A stretch of 34,983 nt of DNA. Source: Planctomycetota bacterium (GTDB lineage Bacteria; Planctomycetota; SZUA-567; H5-PLA8). Positions 16,624 through 24,435 of this stretch are shown here, piece by piece; within the stretch, counting starts at the first letter, position 1, and every line of letters begins with the position of its first letter. Under the pieces are notes generated by a model. It made no database searches and had not been told where the DNA came from. It worked only from the letters and a program-made list of their open reading frames with translations. The stretch is taken from positions 1 to 34,983 of the forward strand of contig JAHCJK010000047.1 in the NCBI GenBank assembly GCA_026184295.1. The letters run 5' to 3'. Both the position numbers and the translations under genes were made by a program.

Positions 16624-17445
16624 ATGCTGTGCATCCTGGGATTTGTCGCGGTGGCGGGCCTGGGCGTCCTGGGCGCGGCCAAGACCGCGCGGCTTTTCCT
16701 CGCCGGCGAACACGGCCAGTTCATCTTCCGCCCGCTCGGCGCCCTGCTGTACCTCAGCGCCTGCGCCTTCGCGTTCTTCTTCTACCTGCTGGCCGAGCGC
16801 GCGGCGACGGCGGGCTCGGGGACGGCCGGCGCGCTGCCGCTGGTGGTGGTCGTCCCCGTGCTGCTGATGCCGTACGGCCTGTACCTCGCGGGCCTGATCG
16901 TCGAAATCTGCTCCGGCTTCTTCAACGCCAGCGCCTCGCAGGGCGAACTTCGCACCTACGATAAGGGCGACGCGGCCCTGGCGCGCGGCGAGTTCGAACG
17001 CGCCGCCGTCTGCTTCCGCGAGGATATCAAGCGCTGGCCCGGAGACACCGACGCGATCCTGCGGCTCGCGCGCGCCCTGGAGGCCGCCGGCCGCACCGAA
17101 CTGGCCGCCTCCGAACTGAACGCCGCGCGCCTGGACCTGCTCAATGAGACCGGCGACGCCGAGGCCGTCGCGCGGCCTTCGCTGAGCGGCGGGGGGCTGA
17201 AGCGCGACCGCAACGAGCGCGTCCTGCTGCTCACTTTTGCCCTGGGCGACCTGTACGAAGGCCCCCTGGCCAACCCCGCGCGCGCGAAGGCGCTCTACGA
17301 AGAAACCCTGGAATTGAAGTACGGCGAGCCGCGCTCCGAGCCTCTGCGCGACCGCCTGCGCAAGCTGGAGACCCGCCTGCGCGAAGCGGAGGCCGGCGCG
17401 CCGGACGCCGCCGAGGCCGCCACCGGACGGCTCTCGCTTGATTGA
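16624..17445 (+). CDS. Membrane-anchored TPR protein of unknown function
   Basis: 273 residues, starting three bases after the pilT stop, so translational coupling is likely. Three hydrophobic spans (about residues 1-24, 38-60 and 70-97) precede a soluble region. That region has tetratricopeptide-like helices (YDKGDAALARGEFERAAVCFREDIKRWPGDTDAILRL in outline at about 109-147, then LARALEAAGRTELAASELNAA). The second repeat block is near LTFALGDLYEGPLANPARAKALYEETL. The C-terminus is charged and coil-like. TPRs usually mediate protein contacts, and its place behind pilT suggests a partner of the secretion or pilus machinery. I do not recognise a named family. Confidence 0.82.
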   Translation: MLCILGFVAVAGLGVLGAAKTARLFLAGEHGQFIFRPLGALLYLSACAFAFFFYLLAERAATAGSGTAGALPLVVVVPVLLMPYGLYLAGLIVEICSGFFNASASQGELRTYDKGDAALARGEFERAAVCFREDIKRWPGDTDAILRLARALEAAGRTELAASELNAARLDLLNETGDAEAVARPSLSGGGLKRDRNERVLLLTFALGDLYEGPLANPARAKALYEETLELKYGEPRSEPLRDRLRKLETRLREAEAGAPDAAEAATGRLSLD

Positions 17446-17474
17446 GTCGCGCGTCCCCGCACGATAGCCGCTCC

Positions 17475-17566
17475 GGCCGGGCAAGGGGACCGGCGTCCCT
17501 CACGGTCTGCAAAGCCGCTGGACCGTTCGCAAGAACGGTCGCTTGGTTCGACTCCAAGACCGGCCT
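17475..17566 (+). tRNA. Unusual tRNA-like gene: SelC-like cloverleaf with Cys (GCA) anticodon
   Basis: The 92-base stretch folds as follows. Acceptor GGCCGGGC (17475-17482) faces GACCGGCC (17558-17565) with one G-A mismatch. The D stem has 6 bp, GGGGAC/GTCCCT, with a 4-base loop CGGC (17485-17500). The anticodon stem 17502-17506/17514-17518 encloses loop CTGCAAA, anticodon GCA at 17509-17511. The variable arm has 8 bp, GACCGTTC/GAACGGTC, with a GCAA loop (17521-17540). The T loop is TTCGACT on TTGG/CCAA, extendable by one pair. The discriminator is T (17566); CCA is not encoded. A 6-bp D stem with 4-base loop and long variable arm is the bacterial selenocysteine tRNA layout, whereas GCA plus U73 are cysteinyl-tRNA synthetase identity elements. 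It may read as 8/4 or 7/5. It fills most of the gap between convergent genes. Possible roles: minor tRNA-Cys, suppressor or regulatory RNA. Confidence 0.78.
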
Positions 17567-17584
17567 TTATCGAAGCAGGGAAAT

Positions 17585-18823
17585 TCAGGCGCCCGAGGCA
17601 GACGAGGCGGAGGACGACGACGCGGACGACGAAGCCGGCCGCACGATCCGGTCGTACAGGTCGGCGATCTCCTGCGCGGCGCGGCGTACGTTGAAGAGTT
17701 CCGAGACGCGCACGATGGCGTTCGTGCCCAGGCGCGCGCGGCGTTCGTCGTCGGTCAGCAGCGTCAGGCAGGCCTGCGCGATGGCCGGGGCGTCGCCGGG
17801 GGGCACCAGCAGGCCGGTCTCGCCGTCGCGGATCACTTCGGCCTTGGCGCCCGAATGCGTGCTGACCACGGGCACGCCCGCGGCCCCGGCTTCGGCCAGC
17901 ACGCGCCCGAAGGGTTCGCGGTCGCTGGGCGAGACGAGCACGTCGGCGGCGGCGAGCAGGTCGGGGACGTCCTCGCGCTGCTGAAGCACCAGCAGGGCGT
18001 CTTCGCCCAGGCCCGCGGAGAGCGCCCGCGCTTCCAGGAAGTCAGCGTAGCTCGCGTTCTGCCGGAAAAGATCGCTGCCGACCAGCATGCCGATGGTCTG
18101 CGGCATCTCCTTGCGCACGAGGCCCAGCGCTTCCAGAAAGAGTTCGTGGCGCTTCCAGGGCACCCAGGAGCCGACGTCGATCAGGAGCGGCGCGTCGAGC
18201 GGGACGCCCAGGTACGCGCGGGTGCGGTGGCGCACGGCCAGGCGGTCGGTGGGCGCGTGGAAGCGCGCCACGTCGATGCCGTTCTCGATCAGGCAGATGC
18301 GTTCGCGCGGGGCGCCCTGGGCTTCCAGGTGTTCGGCGACGGCCTTGGAGATCGCGATGACCGCGGCGGCGGACTTGGCGAGCACCTTGGCCAGCGGGCC
18401 GAGCGGGCGGAGGTCGCGGCAGTGCCAGACGAACGGGACCTTGGCTTCGCGGCTGACTTCCCACGCCACCAGCGCGGCCGAATCGGTGTTCGCGTGCAGC
18501 AGGTCGATGCGGTGCTTCTCGACGATCCCGCGGATCGCCTGGGAAGCCTGGTACATCGCGCGCACCTGCCCGGCGAGCAGAAACGGCGAGAGCGTGCGTA
18601 GAAAACGGCGCAGCGGCACGGGGTAGACGGGCACTTCGGCCAGGGCGCACAGCCGCGCCAACTGCCCTTCGGGCGGGACGCAGGCCGCGGCTTCGACGCG
18701 GTCTTCGGGGAGGGCGCAGAGCAGTTCGTAAAGCGAGCGTTCGGCCCCGCCGATCTGGCCGGCGGCCGAGAGAAAGAGGACGCGCACCGGAGGAACGCCG
18801 GGCGTCTCGTTGACCTCGCTCAT
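17585..18823 (-). CDS. GT4-family glycosyltransferase
   Basis: 412 residues from the ATG at 18823; a longer in-frame upstream extension (to 19390) lacks glycosyltransferase features and runs antisense to the next gene. The N-terminal domain opens VRVLFLSAAGQIGGAERSLYELL, the usual GT-B acceptor side with a glycine-rich loop. The C-terminal nucleotide-sugar site has ENGIDVARF, GSWVPWKRHELFLEAL and the E303-PFGRVLA-E311 signature (EX7E). The protein ends in a Ser/Ala-rich tail of about 15 residues. It would transfer a sugar from an NDP-sugar to a polysaccharide or lipid acceptor at the cytoplasmic membrane face. It is isolated from other capsule or LPS genes here, so the acceptor is unknown. 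Confidence 0.92.
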   Translation of the reverse strand: MSEVNETPGVPPVRVLFLSAAGQIGGAERSLYELLCALPEDRVEAAACVPPEGQLARLCALAEVPVYPVPLRRFLRTLSPFLLAGQVRAMYQASQAIRGIVEKHRIDLLHANTDSAALVAWEVSREAKVPFVWHCRDLRPLGPLAKVLAKSAAAVIAISKAVAEHLEAQGAPRERICLIENGIDVARFHAPTDRLAVRHRTRAYLGVPLDAPLLIDVGSWVPWKRHELFLEALGLVRKEMPQTIGMLVGSDLFRQNASYADFLEARALSAGLGEDALLVLQQREDVPDLLAAADVLVSPSDREPFGRVLAEAGAAGVPVVSTHSGAKAEVIRDGETGLLVPPGDAPAIAQACLTLLTDDERRARLGTNAIVRVSELFNVRRAAQEIADLYDRIVRPASSSASSSSASSASGA

Positions 18824-18908
18824 GCCGTAATCCCCGGATTCGTGGGCCACCCTATCCGTTCGGGCGAGTGTACGCAACAGGGCGATGCGCACCTGTGTCA
18901 ATTGGGGC

Positions 18909-18937
18909 TTGACCCTTCCGGCATAAAAGGTTATCAA
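18909..18937 (+). promoter_or_regulatory. Putative sigma-70 promoter of the 224-residue membrane protein
   Basis: TTGACC (18909-18914; five of six consensus bases) and TATCAA (18932-18937) are exactly 17 bases apart, followed by a leader of about 36 bases to the ATG at 18981. Confidence 0.6.
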
Positions 18938-18980
18938 CAAACCGTCGGCACCACTCGCCTTTCGTCGGAGGACCCCCGTC

Positions 18981-19655
18981 ATGACGCAGCGCCAGAGCGC
19001 AAGGGCTTCGAGGACCAGCGGACGAACTTCCGGGCGCGCGAGCGCCGGCGGAAGCAAGACGTCCGCGCGGGGCGGAGTCGGCGGCGACCCCAAAGACAAG
19101 AAAGCCAAGCCGCCCAAGCGCAGCCGGGGCGGCGGCACCGAGCTGGCCATCGGCCTGGGCGTGCTGACGCTCCTGATCGTGGTCTGCGTCGTCCTGTACG
19201 TGCAGCGCAACCAGGAAAAGCGGGACTTCGAGGCCGAAACGAAGGCCAACAACCGCGCCAAGGAAGAGAACATCGACAACGCCATGGCGGCCTTCCGGCA
19301 GGCCGAGGCCGCCGGCATGGCCTTCGTGACCAGCAAGAACGAGAAGGCCACCGAGGACGAACTCTTCGCGCCCTTCCGCAGCAGCAGCAACGTCTACAAC
19401 GTGGTCTACAACCGCCAGTACAAGGACAAGAAGCGCGCCGTCCAGACCGACCAGCACGCGCTCCACAAGGAACGCCTGACCAGCGTCGGCATCGGCGCCA
19501 CGCTGGCCATGAAGGAAGGCGTCGCCATCAACCTGGGCAAGGCCGAAGGCAACTCGCTCGACATCGTCATCGCGCGCAAGGCGTACCTGCCCGACAAGGA
19601 CGACAAGAGCAACAACGGCGGCGAGATCCTCGTCATCGTCAACGCCGTCAAGTAG
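18981..19655 (+). CDS. Single-pass membrane protein of unknown function
   Basis: 224 residues from the ATG at 18981, with GGAGG about 11 bases upstream. Residues 1-53 are a basic Ser/Arg/Gly/Lys-rich cytoplasmic tail. One membrane span lies at about 54-74 (LAIGLGVLTLLIVVCVVLYV). The outer part, rich in Lys, Asn and Glu, has a helical start (EEKNI/AMAAFRQAEAAG region) and a beta-rich end containing TSVGIGATLAMKEGVAINLG and GGEILVIVNAV. I recognise no domain. A GTG-started exported protein follows after 25 bases, so the two may form an operon. The basic tail could contact nucleic acid or phospholipid; that is speculation. Confidence 0.78.
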   Translation: MTQRQSARASRTSGRTSGRASAGGSKTSARGGVGGDPKDKKAKPPKRSRGGGTELAIGLGVLTLLIVVCVVLYVQRNQEKRDFEAETKANNRAKEENIDNAMAAFRQAEAAGMAFVTSKNEKATEDELFAPFRSSSNVYNVVYNRQYKDKKRAVQTDQHALHKERLTSVGIGATLAMKEGVAINLGKAEGNSLDIVIARKAYLPDKDDKSNNGGEILVIVNAVK

Positions 19656-19680
19656 CGGGCCGGCCTGGGAGGGCCTCCCG

Positions 19681-20601
19681 GTGACGTCACATCCCCGCGC
19701 TTCCACGGGTTCGCGCCCGTTCCTGTTACTCGTCGCGTCTATCGTTGCTTTGGGCTGCGCGTCGGCCTACGCCGACATCGTGGTGCTTAAGAACGGCAAG
19801 CGCCTGGAAGGGCGCGTGGTCGAGAACGGCGACGAAGTCACCGTCTACACCCGTTTCGGCACGATCAAACTCGAACGCAGCCGCATCGAATCGATCCTCC
19901 CCTCCAAGACGGTGCTGGACGAATTGGAAGAACGCGTCGGCGCGCTCCAGGAAAAGATCGCCGCCGACAAGCCCGACGCCGTCGCCCAGGGGCAGCTCTG
20001 GTACGCCCTTGCGCAGTGGTGCGGCGAGAAGCAGCTCGACCGCGCGCGCGAAGAAAACCTCCGCCGCGCCATCGCCTCCGACCCCGAGCAGCCCCTGGCC
20101 CGCCAGGCCCTCGGCTATACCAAAATCAACGGGCGCTGGCTGACCGGCGAGGAACGCCAGCAGGCGCTCGGGCTGGTGAAATACCAGAATCAGTGGGTGA
20201 CCCCCGAGGCCCGCGACGACGCCGAACGCGCCGCGTCCGAAAGTCGAAAACGCGACTTGGAAAAGGCCCGCGACGAGGCCGATATCCGCCTGAAAAAAGC
20301 CGAAACCGACAAACTGGAAGCCGAACGGAAGCTGCTGGAGGCCCAGGCCGCCCAGAGCCGCACCGAACGCGACCGCCTCGACCGCGAATGGGACGAACTG
20401 CAGCGGGAGCGTTCGCGCCTGTACGACCAGCAGCGCTATTACGGGCCCTACTATTATTATCCATGGGGGGGCTACACGAACCCGAATCATGGCAACGGCC
20501 AGGGGCCCAAGACGGCGCCTCAGCAGTCGTACCAGCCCTACCAGCCGGGCTCGGGCCTGAATAACGGCGTTTCCGGACCCGGAATTCCTCTTTTGAAGTA
20601 A
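19681..20601 (+). CDS. Exported protein with N-terminal VLKNGKRLEGRV domain and coiled coil
   Basis: 306 residues from a GTG at 19681, chosen because GGGAGGG lies just upstream and a signal peptide follows at once (hydrophobic core LLLVASIVALG, cut near ASAYA|D31; the Cys26 could instead be lipidated). Residues 32-75 form a small beta domain, DIVVLKNGKRLEGRV with YTRFGTIKLERSRIESIL, of a type I associate with exported planctomycete proteins. A helical region follows, then a charged coiled coil at about 178-242. The C-terminus is rich in Tyr, Pro, Gly and Asn (RYYGPYYYYPWGGY), probably disordered. The stretch GGGAGGGCCTCCC before the start can fold over the ribosome site, so translation may be modulated. 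Function is unknown; an envelope scaffold is plausible. Confidence 0.83.
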   Translation: MTSHPRASTGSRPFLLLVASIVALGCASAYADIVVLKNGKRLEGRVVENGDEVTVYTRFGTIKLERSRIESILPSKTVLDELEERVGALQEKIAADKPDAVAQGQLWYALAQWCGEKQLDRAREENLRRAIASDPEQPLARQALGYTKINGRWLTGEERQQALGLVKYQNQWVTPEARDDAERAASESRKRDLEKARDEADIRLKKAETDKLEAERKLLEAQAAQSRTERDRLDREWDELQRERSRLYDQQRYYGPYYYYPWGGYTNPNHGNGQGPKTAPQQSYQPYQPGSGLNNGVSGPGIPLLK

Positions 20602-20619
20602 GCCGCGCGCGTTTCGATA

Positions 20620-20647
20620 TTGAGCCCCTCGCAAAGTCCGTTACACT
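20620..20647 (+). promoter_or_regulatory. Putative sigma-70 promoter of the universal stress protein gene
   Basis: TTGAGC (20620-20625) and TACACT (20642-20647) are 16 bases apart. The start codon lies 43 bases further on. Confidence 0.45.
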
Positions 20648-20690
20648 CTGTTTCAAGGCTTCACAACCCATCCAAGCGAAGGAATCTGAC

Positions 20691-21650
20691 ATGGCCAAGT
20701 CAGCCAGAGCGTCCGCGTCCAGCAAGAAGAAATCGGCGGCCCGGTCGGGCATCGCGACGGTGCTGTGCGCCACCGACCTTTCCACGAGTTCGCAGCACGC
20801 GCTCGCGACCGCGGCGGAGATCGCCGAGGCCTTCGACGCCAAGCTCGTCCTGGCCCACGTCGTGGAACTCTGGGACAGCCGCTACGACTTTCTCGTCAAG
20901 GACCTGACCAAGCGCCTGACCGAGGAAGCGCTGGAACGCGTCGCGCAGGAACTGAAGCACCTGGGCAAGACCGAGAGCGTGCCGGTCGAAGTGGTCATCA
21001 AGAAAGGCCATGCCAGCACCGAACTGCTCAAGATCGTCAAGGCCACCAAGGCCGACCTGGTCGTCGCGGGCAGCCACAGCAAGGGCGCGCTCGACCGCAT
21101 CCTCCTGGGCAGCGTGGCCGAACGCCTGCTGCACGCCTCCCCGGTCTCGGTGCTGATCTCGCGTCCCGGCGCGCACGCGGACATCAAGCGCATCGTGGCC
21201 GCCGTGGACGGCTCCGCGACCGCGCAGTCGGGCCTGGATCTGGCCGTCGAACTCGCGCGCCGCGAAAAGCTGGACGGCGTCACCGTCGTCAACACCTACG
21301 AAGTGCCGACCGGGTACCTCGAAGCGGGCATGAACTACGAGACCGCCCGCGACCGCATGAAGGCGATCCACGAAAGCGACCTGGCCAAGGCGCTCGGCAA
21401 GCGCAAGAAGGACGCGGTGAAACTGGACGTGCACGTCGAGGAAGGCCCGACGGCCGAGACGATCGTGAAGTTCGCGCAGCAGGAAGACGCCGACCTGATC
21501 GTGATCGGCACGCACGGTCACACGGCGCTGACCTCGTTCTTCCTGGGCAGCGTCGCGCAAAAGGTCGTGCGCGCCTCCCCGATCTCCGTGCTGGCCGTGA
21601 AATCGGCCCAGCACCGCATGTCCATCCTGGAATGGCTCGACCTGGCCTGA
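20691..21650 (+). CDS. Tandem-domain universal stress protein
   Basis: 319 residues with a Lys/Ser/Ala-rich leader of about 20 and two UspA domains (about 21-157 and 165-304). Both domains keep the ATP-binding pattern Gly-2x-Gly-9x-Gly-Ser: GSHSKGALDRILLGSVAERLL in outline in the first, and GTHGHTALTSFFLGSVAQKVV in outline in the second. Each domain starts with the usual strand (TVLCATDLS, IVAAVDGS). Two-domain Usps act as intramolecular dimers in the cytoplasm and bind ATP or other nucleotides under stress. The gene appears monocistronic, with a promoter of its own just upstream. The specific signal is not evident. Confidence 0.94.
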   Translation: MAKSARASASSKKKSAARSGIATVLCATDLSTSSQHALATAAEIAEAFDAKLVLAHVVELWDSRYDFLVKDLTKRLTEEALERVAQELKHLGKTESVPVEVVIKKGHASTELLKIVKATKADLVVAGSHSKGALDRILLGSVAERLLHASPVSVLISRPGAHADIKRIVAAVDGSATAQSGLDLAVELARREKLDGVTVVNTYEVPTGYLEAGMNYETARDRMKAIHESDLAKALGKRKKDAVKLDVHVEEGPTAETIVKFAQQEDADLIVIGTHGHTALTSFFLGSVAQKVVRASPISVLAVKSAQHRMSILEWLDLA

Positions 21651-21690
21651 ACGCCGGCGGGACGATGCATCGAAGGACGCGCGGGGCCGC

Positions 21691-22524
21691 TCAGGTCCCG
21701 CGTTCTTTTTTCCACTGGCCCTTCATCACCCAGTCCACGAACCCGGGCGAGATCCACTGCGCGGCGATGCCCGCCTTGCCCGCCGCGGTCAGGTACACGT
21801 TCCTGCGCGGCCTGCGCACGCAGGCCAGCACCGAGCGCGCCACGGTCTCCGCCGGCATGCCCGTCGCAGGGCGCAGGTAGCTCTTGGGGCGCTCGCCCTC
21901 GGCGGACGCGTGGAATTCGGTGCGCGTCAGGCCCGGGTTGACCACCGAGACCGAGATGCGTTCGCCCGCCAGTTCGACCCGCAGGGCCTCGCTGAGGCCT
22001 TCCAGCGCGAACTTGGTCGCGCAGTACGAACCCATGCCCGGCAGCGCGCGCCGGCCCACGAACGAACTCACCATCACGATCGCCGCGCCCCAGCGCCGCG
22101 AGGACTTCGCCGCTGCCGCCCGCAGCAGGGGCATGGCCGCCTGCGTGCAGCGCAGCACGCCGAAGTAGTTCGTCTCCATGTTGGCGCGGAAGACTTCGAC
22201 CTTCGTCTCGGCCACGGTCCCGTAGGCTCCGTAGCCGGCGTTGTTGACCAGCGCGTCGAGCCGCCCGAAGCGTTCGCCCACGGACTGAAAGGCTTGCGCC
22301 ACCGAGTCGTCGCGGTCCACGTCGCAGACCACGGGCAGCACCGTCGCGTTGGGATATTGGGAGGTTGTTTCAGTCGCCAGGGCCTGCAGGCGGTCGAGGC
22401 GGCGCGCGCCGGCGGCCACGTCCCAGCCCGCGGCGGCGAAGACCTTCACGCACGCGGCGCCGATCCCGGCCGAAGCGCCCGTGACGAAGGCCACGGGCCG
22501 GGCGCCCGCCGAATTCGTGGACAC
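21691..22524 (-). CDS. Short-chain dehydrogenase/reductase
   Basis: 277 residues from a GTG at 22524, with GGAG about 13 bases upstream. Classical SDR motifs: TGASAGIG (15-22) for the dinucleotide, NNAG (94-97), Ser153/154 and Y167-CAT-K171 (YxxxK). PG near residue 205 follows the last core strand (VSVVNPGLTRTEF). An Arg after the glycine-rich strand (GARRLDRL) suggests NADP(H) preference. The C-terminal extension is basic (KGQWKKERGT). It would reduce or oxidise a carbonyl or hydroxyl on an unknown substrate in the cytoplasm. It lies 19 bases after the small lipoprotein gene and is probably cotranscribed with it. Confidence 0.94.
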   Translation of the reverse strand: MSTNSAGARPVAFVTGASAGIGAACVKVFAAAGWDVAAGARRLDRLQALATETTSQYPNATVLPVVCDVDRDDSVAQAFQSVGERFGRLDALVNNAGYGAYGTVAETKVEVFRANMETNYFGVLRCTQAAMPLLRAAAAKSSRRWGAAIVMVSSFVGRRALPGMGSYCATKFALEGLSEALRVELAGERISVSVVNPGLTRTEFHASAEGERPKSYLRPATGMPAETVARSVLACVRRPRRNVYLTAAGKAGIAAQWISPGFVDWVMKGQWKKERGT

Positions 22525-22543
22525 GCTGGCAGGATTCTCCGGC

Positions 22544-22864
22544 TTACTGGCCGCCCGAGGTCTCGATGCTCTGCCCGATCAGTTCGTTGTTCAGGTACAC
22601 CAGGCGCAGGGTCTCGCCGTTCACCGCGCCGCGGATCACGTAGTAGTGGATCTCGCGGTCGCCGTCCTTGTGCACTGCGTCGGGCTTGCGCCCCATCGCG
22701 GCCTCGGCGACATCGGGCGCCGAATGGTTGGGGATGCGCTGCATGCGCTTCGCGTCGTCGCGCACCATGTTGGACTGCCGGATGCCCTCCTTCGTGCCGC
22801 CGCACGCGGTGAAGAAGAGCGCCGCCAGCGAAATCCCCACCAAAGCCACCACGCGGAAATGCAT
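22544..22864 (-). CDS. Small lipoprotein with BamE/SmpA-like domain
   Basis: 106 residues from the ATG at 22864, which has GGAGGGAG five bases upstream. An ATG five codons earlier (22879) overlaps that site and is less likely. The signal sequence ends FFTAC|GGTKEG, a lipobox variant with Phe at -3, so the mature protein should be lipidated at Cys and sit in an envelope membrane. The mature part (APDVAEAAMGRKPDAV, then IHYYVIRG, LRLVYLNNELIGQSIET) follows the alpha-alpha-beta-beta-beta pattern of small BamE/SmpA-type lipoproteins, where the 'GxPxxV' turn is typical. That fold assignment is inference. The SDR gene follows. Confidence 0.75.
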   Translation of the reverse strand: MHFRVVALVGISLAALFFTACGGTKEGIRQSNMVRDDAKRMQRIPNHSAPDVAEAAMGRKPDAVHKDGDREIHYYVIRGAVNGETLRLVYLNNELIGQSIETSGGQ

Positions 22865-23028
22865 CGTCGCTCCCTCCATTCCAGGGCTGGGAACATGCTA
22901 CGCCTTTTCGCGGGCGGGCTCAAGGTTCTCCCGGGATTCTCTCCCGCGCCTTCCGGAAACTTCTCCTCGCTGCTCCGGGAGCGCCGCGCTACCATGGGCG
23001 GACCGATCTTATGGAAGCGGCGTAACGC

Positions 23029-24435
23029 ATGCGCGGATTTCCCCTGCTCTGCCTGGGCGTGGGCGTGGCTTTTCTGCTCACCCTGAGCCTCGATGTCTTC
23101 CAGCGCAACCTCGCGCATCCCGGGCGCGAGACCATCATCTTCGCCAGCATGTGGGCCCCCGGCGAACCGATGCAGGACGCTTACGCGCGCCTCTTCGAAG
23201 CCTTCGAAAAAGAGTACCCGCGCTACCGCGTCGAGCCGCGCTGGGATGGCCGCTGGGTGCTCCCCGCCATCCGCCCGCGCCTGCTCACGGGCTCCGACGT
23301 GCCGGACGTGCTCGGCACCGACCGCGAAAGCCTGCGCATCCTCGCGCAGGAAGGCTTCCTCGAACCGCTCGACGCCGAACTCGACGCCCTGCCCCACCCC
23401 GACGACGCCGGCAGGAAACTCCGCGAGGCCTTCGTCCCCAGTTTGCTCGAACGCTGCACCCTGGAGCCGCCGCCCGAGGCCGCCGCCAAGATGCGCAAGG
23501 GCACCTACCTGCTCCCGTCGGGCACGTGGACGACCTTTATTTTCTACAACCGCGCGCATTACGAACGCTTCAAGCTGCCGATTCCCAAGACCTGGAGCCA
23601 GTTCCTCGACAACTGCCGCCTGCTGGATGAAGCCGGCATCGCGCCCTTCGCCGCCGACCGCGACGTTTACGCGGGCCTCTGGTCCGACGCGCTGCTGCGC
23701 CGGGCCGTCCCCGAGGAGACGCTGCAGGCCACCGTCGAAGGCGCGCCCGGCGCTCCGCGCTTCGACATGGACCCGCGGTACCGCGCGGCCTTCCAGGCGA
23801 TCCGCGACCTGCACCGGCCCGGCTGGCACATCGAAGGCTGGCGCGGCTCGCAGTGGCCCGCGGCGCAGCGGCTCTGGGTCGGCGGCAAGGCCACGCACCT
23901 GATCTGCGGCTCCTGGATCATCCGCGAGACCCTCGAGTACAAGCCCAACGCAAACGTCTTCCGCATCGGCGGATTTCTCTGCCCCGCCCTCGACACGGTG
24001 GACTCGGACGGCCGTCCGCTTCCGCTCGGCGATCCCAGCGCCGTGGACGCTTCGCTCTCGGGGCACGCGCTGCTGAAGGGCGGCCGCCACCGCGAGGGCG
24101 CGCTGGAACTGCTGCGCTTTCTGGCGCGGCGCTCGAGCGGCGAGATGCTCGCCAAGATCGGCAAGGAGATTCCCACCATCGCCGGCGCGCCTTTTCCCAG
24201 CGAACTCGAAGAAATCCGCGCCGACCTCCAGGCCGCCAAGACCATTTACAAAGGCGGCGCGAACACCTACGCGCCCAAGTGGGCCAAGTTCGTCTGGAAC
24301 GACCTCTACCAGCAGTTCTTCATGCACGCGGACGAGCGCGATCCGCGGTACCTCTCGGTCGAGGCGTTTCTGAAGAAGCTCCAGCAAAGCACCGACGCCT
24401 ACCGCGCCCAGGGCGGCGAAGCGGGGATTCGCTGA
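23029..24435 (+). CDS. Sugar ABC transporter substrate-binding protein (family 1)
   Basis: 468 residues. An N-terminal hydrophobic segment (about 4-22) lacks a lipobox Cys and is followed by basic residues, so the protein may stay membrane-anchored by an uncleaved signal. The body is a family 1 extracellular solute-binding protein: ETIIFASMWAPGEPMQDAYARLFEAFEKEYP, in outline, is the first strand and helix. SDVPDVLGTD, TWTTFIFYNRAHYERFKLPIPKTWSQFLDNC and the Trp-rich segment WHIEGWRGSQWPAAQRLW match ligand-cleft elements of carbohydrate binders. The ribosome site is weak. The TGA overlaps the next ATG (TGATG), so this and the permease are translationally coupled. It would bring an oligosaccharide to the two permeases. 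Confidence 0.9.
   Translation: MRGFPLLCLGVGVAFLLTLSLDVFQRNLAHPGRETIIFASMWAPGEPMQDAYARLFEAFEKEYPRYRVEPRWDGRWVLPAIRPRLLTGSDVPDVLGTDRESLRILAQEGFLEPLDAELDALPHPDDAGRKLREAFVPSLLERCTLEPPPEAAAKMRKGTYLLPSGTWTTFIFYNRAHYERFKLPIPKTWSQFLDNCRLLDEAGIAPFAADRDVYAGLWSDALLRRAVPEETLQATVEGAPGAPRFDMDPRYRAAFQAIRDLHRPGWHIEGWRGSQWPAAQRLWVGGKATHLICGSWIIRETLEYKPNANVFRIGGFLCPALDTVDSDGRPLPLGDPSAVDASLSGHALLKGGRHREGALELLRFLARRSSGEMLAKIGKEIPTIAGAPFPSELEEIRADLQAAKTIYKGGANTYAPKWAKFVWNDLYQQFFMHADERDPRYLSVEAFLKKLQQSTDAYRAQGGEAGIR

Noticed and set aside
22864..23028. Divergent promoter pair between the lipoprotein and ABC binding-protein genes
   Set aside because: No convincing -35/-10 pair was visible on either strand in this short gap.
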